From Gemmatimonadaceae bacterium (GTDB taxonomy: Bacteria > Gemmatimonadota > Gemmatimonadetes > Gemmatimonadales > Gemmatimonadaceae), in contig JAICLZ010000015.1 of assembly GCA_025929535.1 (NCBI GenBank), forward strand, positions 1-64,000: DNA of 64,000 nucleotides. The letters run 5' to 3'. Made by a program: the position numbers and the translations under genes. This document shows, piece by piece, positions 61,731-64,000 of the stretch (positions are counted from its first letter, which is position 1; every line of letters starts with the position of its first letter). The notes below the pieces were generated by a model. The model was not told where the DNA came from and did no database searches. It worked only from the letters and a program-made list of their open reading frames with translations.

Positions 61731-63506
61731 ATGAGTCAGGATGCACGGCGGTTCGCGGCACATCACCGCGTTGCGGTTCGTGTCGGGGCGACGGCGATCG
61801 TCGCGCTGGCGGCGCTGGTCATCTCGATGACGCCCGGATATGGCAGGACGCCGGCCGCGAAGACCGCCGCACCCGGACTGCAATTCCGCATCTCGTTTCC
61901 GTCGTCGGTGTCCACCACCGCGCAGACCGGACACATCATCCTGATCGTTTCGAGGGACACGAGCGCCGAGCCGCGATTCCAATACCACGTCTATTCGCAG
62001 GACGTACAACCGGGGTTCGGGCTGGATGTGAATGATCTGGCGCCGGGCAAGCCGGCGGTGATCGATGGGACGGTCCTGGGCTGGCCGCTCGAGAGCGTGA
62101 ACGACCTGCCGGCTGGCGACTACCGGGTGCAGGCGATACTCAATCGCTACGAGACGTATCATCGCGCGGATGGCCACACCCTGGAGCTGCCGCCCGAGAA
62201 AGGAGAGGGGCAGCACTGGTACTCCAAGCCGGGGAATTTCTACAGCACGCCGCAACGGGTGCATCTCGATCCGGCGGCCGGCCAGACCGTAGATCTCAGC
62301 CTGAACAAGGTGATCCCGCCCATCCCCGAACCGAAGGACACCAAGTGGGTGAAGTTCGTGCGGATCAAGAGCGACCTGCTGTCGAAGTTCTGGGGGCGGC
62401 CGATGTACCTCGGTGCATTCGTGCTGCTGCCGGCCGGCTTCGATGATCACCCCACGGTGCATTATCCGCTGGCGGTGGACCAGGGTCACTTTCCCGATCG
62501 TGGCTTCCCGAACTTCAGTCCGCAGCCGCCTGCGCCCGGGATGAGCGCGCGCGACAGCACGCGCACCGCCTACGGGTACGATCTGTTCAAGCAATGGACG
62601 GGTCCCCACTTCCCGCGAATGCTGGTGATCTCGATCCAGCACGCCAATCAGTTTTACGATGATTCGTACGCCGTGAACTCGGCGAACGTGGGCCCGTACG
62701 GCGATGCGATCGTCCACGAGCTCATCCCGTACGTGGAGAAACGCTTTCGGGGCATCGGAGCTGGCTGGGCGCGCACGCAGTTCGGCGGGTCCACCGGAGG
62801 CTGGGAATCGTTGGGCGAGCAGATCTTCTATCCCGACGACTTCAACGGCACGTGGACCTTCTGTCCCGATCCGGTGGATTTCCGGCAGTACGAGACGATC
62901 GACATCTACCATGATACGAGCGCGTTCGTCTTCAACAACCAGTGGAAGCAAACGCCACAGCCCTCGGGACGCGACTACCTCGGGCACCTGCTCACGACGG
63001 TGAAGGACGACAACCACTGGGAGTACGTGCAGGGCCAAAAGGATCGGTCGAGCGAGCAGTGGGACATCTGGGAGACGGTGTTCGGACCCGTGGGCAGCGA
63101 TGGATACCCTGCGCGCCTGTACGACAAGCTCACCGGCCACATCGATCCGAAGGTCGCCGAATACTGGAAGGAGCACTACGATCTTCGGTACATCCTGCAG
63201 CGCGACTGGAAGACCCTTGGGCCGAAGCTGGTGGGAAAGATTCACATCTACAGCGGCACGATGGACAGCTGGCATCTGAACAACGCGGTCTATCTGATGC
63301 AGAACTTTCTCGACTCGACCACCGACCCCTACTATGCGGGATCGATCGAGTACGGAGACCGGTACGAGCATTGCTGGACCGGCGACTCTCAGCACTCGCT
63401 GGAGGTTGGGGAGATGACGGTGTATCAGCGCTTCATGCCGGTCATGGCGCAGCACATCGTCCGGACCGCGCCCGCAGGGGCGGACACGGTGGGTTGGCGG
63501 TACTGA
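61731..63506 (+). CDS. Large secreted alpha/beta hydrolase (esterase-like), copy 2
   Basis: The 591-residue paralogue of the previous protein shares SRDTSAEPRFQ (against SRDETPEPRLQ), QAILNRYETYHRADG, WGRPMYLGAFVLLPAGFDDHP and SYAVNSANVGPYGDAIVHELIPYVE. A signal or anchor segment lies at about 13-33 (AVRVGATAIVALAALVISM). Catalytic residues are Ser354 in GGSTGGWES, Asp in SGTMDSWHLN and His in YEHCWTGDS. The ATG is 19 nt after the previous stop, so the pair forms an operon from a tandem duplication. Differences are concentrated in the insert before the nucleophile (QGHFPDRGFPNFSPQPP), which may set substrate range. Confidence 0.8.
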   Translation: MSQDARRFAAHHRVAVRVGATAIVALAALVISMTPGYGRTPAAKTAAPGLQFRISFPSSVSTTAQTGHIILIVSRDTSAEPRFQYHVYSQDVQPGFGLDVNDLAPGKPAVIDGTVLGWPLESVNDLPAGDYRVQAILNRYETYHRADGHTLELPPEKGEGQHWYSKPGNFYSTPQRVHLDPAAGQTVDLSLNKVIPPIPEPKDTKWVKFVRIKSDLLSKFWGRPMYLGAFVLLPAGFDDHPTVHYPLAVDQGHFPDRGFPNFSPQPPAPGMSARDSTRTAYGYDLFKQWTGPHFPRMLVISIQHANQFYDDSYAVNSANVGPYGDAIVHELIPYVEKRFRGIGAGWARTQFGGSTGGWESLGEQIFYPDDFNGTWTFCPDPVDFRQYETIDIYHDTSAFVFNNQWKQTPQPSGRDYLGHLLTTVKDDNHWEYVQGQKDRSSEQWDIWETVFGPVGSDGYPARLYDKLTGHIDPKVAEYWKEHYDLRYILQRDWKTLGPKLVGKIHIYSGTMDSWHLNNAVYLMQNFLDSTTDPYYAGSIEYGDRYEHCWTGDSQHSLEVGEMTVYQRFMPVMAQHIVRTAPAGADTVGWRY

Positions 63507-63795
63507 GGCCGATGTCTCGCGTGACATGATTCGCGGGCAGGGGCGCGCTGCCCAATCGACGTCCGTGTTGCGTGCGTGATGCTGGAGACGGGAGCGACGA
63601 TGCGCGAGCCGCGACATCTCCCGCGACATTTCCCGCGAGACGGCTGAAGACGCTCTCGCTTACGCGCCGATCAGCTCTGGCACACGTCCTTCAGGGTTCT
63701 TGGCAAGCCAAGAGCGCTCAGACTCCGAGACATCGCCGAGGGTGCAAACAGATTGGCAACCTCGGCGCTATTAGGGCCAAAGAAGCGTCGAGATC
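63507..63795. other. 289-nt region with right repeat copy and no gene
   Basis: After the hydrolase stop there is no ribosome site and no recognisable coding frame. It contains the right-hand repeat copy and turns AT-richer after about 63,780. An 83-codon open frame over 63572-63823 has no homology that I recognise. Confidence 0.5.
63600..63636. repeat. Right copy of the ATGCGCGA...CCCGCGACATC repeat
   Basis: ATGCGCGAGCCGCGACATCT, followed by CCCGCGACATTTCCCGCG, repeats the left sequence (54373-54412) in the same orientation, with a 2-nt deletion and a few substitutions. Confidence 0.65.
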
Positions 63796-64000
63796 AGGTA
63801 GGTCCAGCATATTGCGCAAATAGCTCCTGCCGCAGCAAAAAATATAGTGGCCAGCTTTGATGATATCCCTGAACGGCATCTCTATACAGAAAAAACGATG
63901 CGATCGCCATAATCGGTACCAATGTGATACTAATAATCCCTATTGGTCGCCGAACGCGTGTCGTCCAACCAGAATCCTGCCTTTGAGCGGCTTCGGTCGC
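63796..64000 (-). CDS. Partial hypothetical membrane protein, runs off the right edge
   Basis: An open minus-strand frame continues through the right edge and ends at 63796. It includes a hydrophobic segment, PIGIISITLVPIMAIASFFL, consistent with a membrane helix. A second reading frame over 63,760-63,850 also reads hydrophobic (LATIFFAAAGAICAICWTYL), so a frameshift or chance is possible. The sequence is AT-rich relative to the rest of the window. No family is recognised. Confidence 0.3.

Noticed and set aside
61614-63629. 671-codon minus-strand open frame
   Set aside because: It lies opposite the second secreted hydrolase, has no ribosome site and no recognisable domains, while the plus strand shows signal peptide and catalytic motifs.

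Overview
The window is GC-rich, densely packed bacterial chromosome. The organism looks like a soil Gemmatimonadota or close relative. This is inferred from the mix of a SusC/SusD pair, an ABC permease of the 'ADOP' type, a long VPS10/BNR-repeat secreted protein, an M16 peptidase pair and many signal-peptide lipoproteins. No rRNA or single-copy marker is present to prove it.

Layout. 1-4857 (minus): class II photolyase, FAD monooxygenase, NDH-2-like oxidoreductase and an SDR cut by the window edge. 4935-6732 (plus): an alpha/beta hydrolase, then a PadR regulator with a small membrane protein behind a promoter carrying two identical palindromes. 6799-9057 (minus): AlkA, HAD acid phosphatase lipoprotein, DinB-like protein. 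9121-12683: a second DinB-like protein, a lipoprotein, a secreted MBL-fold hydrolase, and a sigma factor overlapping a small membrane protein. 12752-15570 (minus): M16 peptidase pair. 15733-19020: BNR/VPS10 protein. 19062-21594: PAP2 phosphatase, DUF1259 protein, methyltransferase. 21588-28653 (minus): sugar-phosphate operon gnd-pgl-pgm-zwf joined by 4-nt overlaps, with tkt after it. 28761-31239 (minus): multicopper oxidase, a kinase-like protein lacking an ATPase domain, and a NarL-type response regulator. 31496-33469 (plus): PNPOx-like protein, DUF6920-like protein, VIT-family transporter. 33482-38666 (minus): beta-CASP MBL hydrolase with PAS/GAF histidine kinase, GlsB-like protein, Ada-AlkA fusion. 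38897-47764: HAF-repeat lipoprotein, gamma-glutamyltransferase, MerR with a mer-type operator, small enzymes and remnants, ADOP permease. 48167-53836: a stand-alone sulfite-oxidase-like protein, an ASCH protein, a lipoprotein, DUF72 and TUDOR-like proteins, a mug remnant, and a cytochrome b / sulfite-oxidase fusion.

From about 54,250 to the right edge the sequence looks like an acquired segment. A 3' half of a tRNA lies on the minus strand near 54,248-54,292. Almost identical about 40-bp sequences occur at 54,373-54,412 and 63,600-63,636, and the non-coding flanks are visibly AT-richer. Between the two repeats lie a lipoprotein, a SusD/SusC outer-membrane uptake pair and, divergently, two paralogous large secreted alpha/beta hydrolases. 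This is best read as a capture-import-hydrolysis module for an unknown substrate.

Functional themes are DNA repair (photolyase, two AlkA-type proteins, a dead mug), NADPH supply, metal and redox handling (multicopper oxidase, VIT, MerR, two molybdenum oxidoreductases), and outer-membrane nutrient uptake. No CRISPR array, complete tRNA, rRNA or intact insertion sequence was seen.
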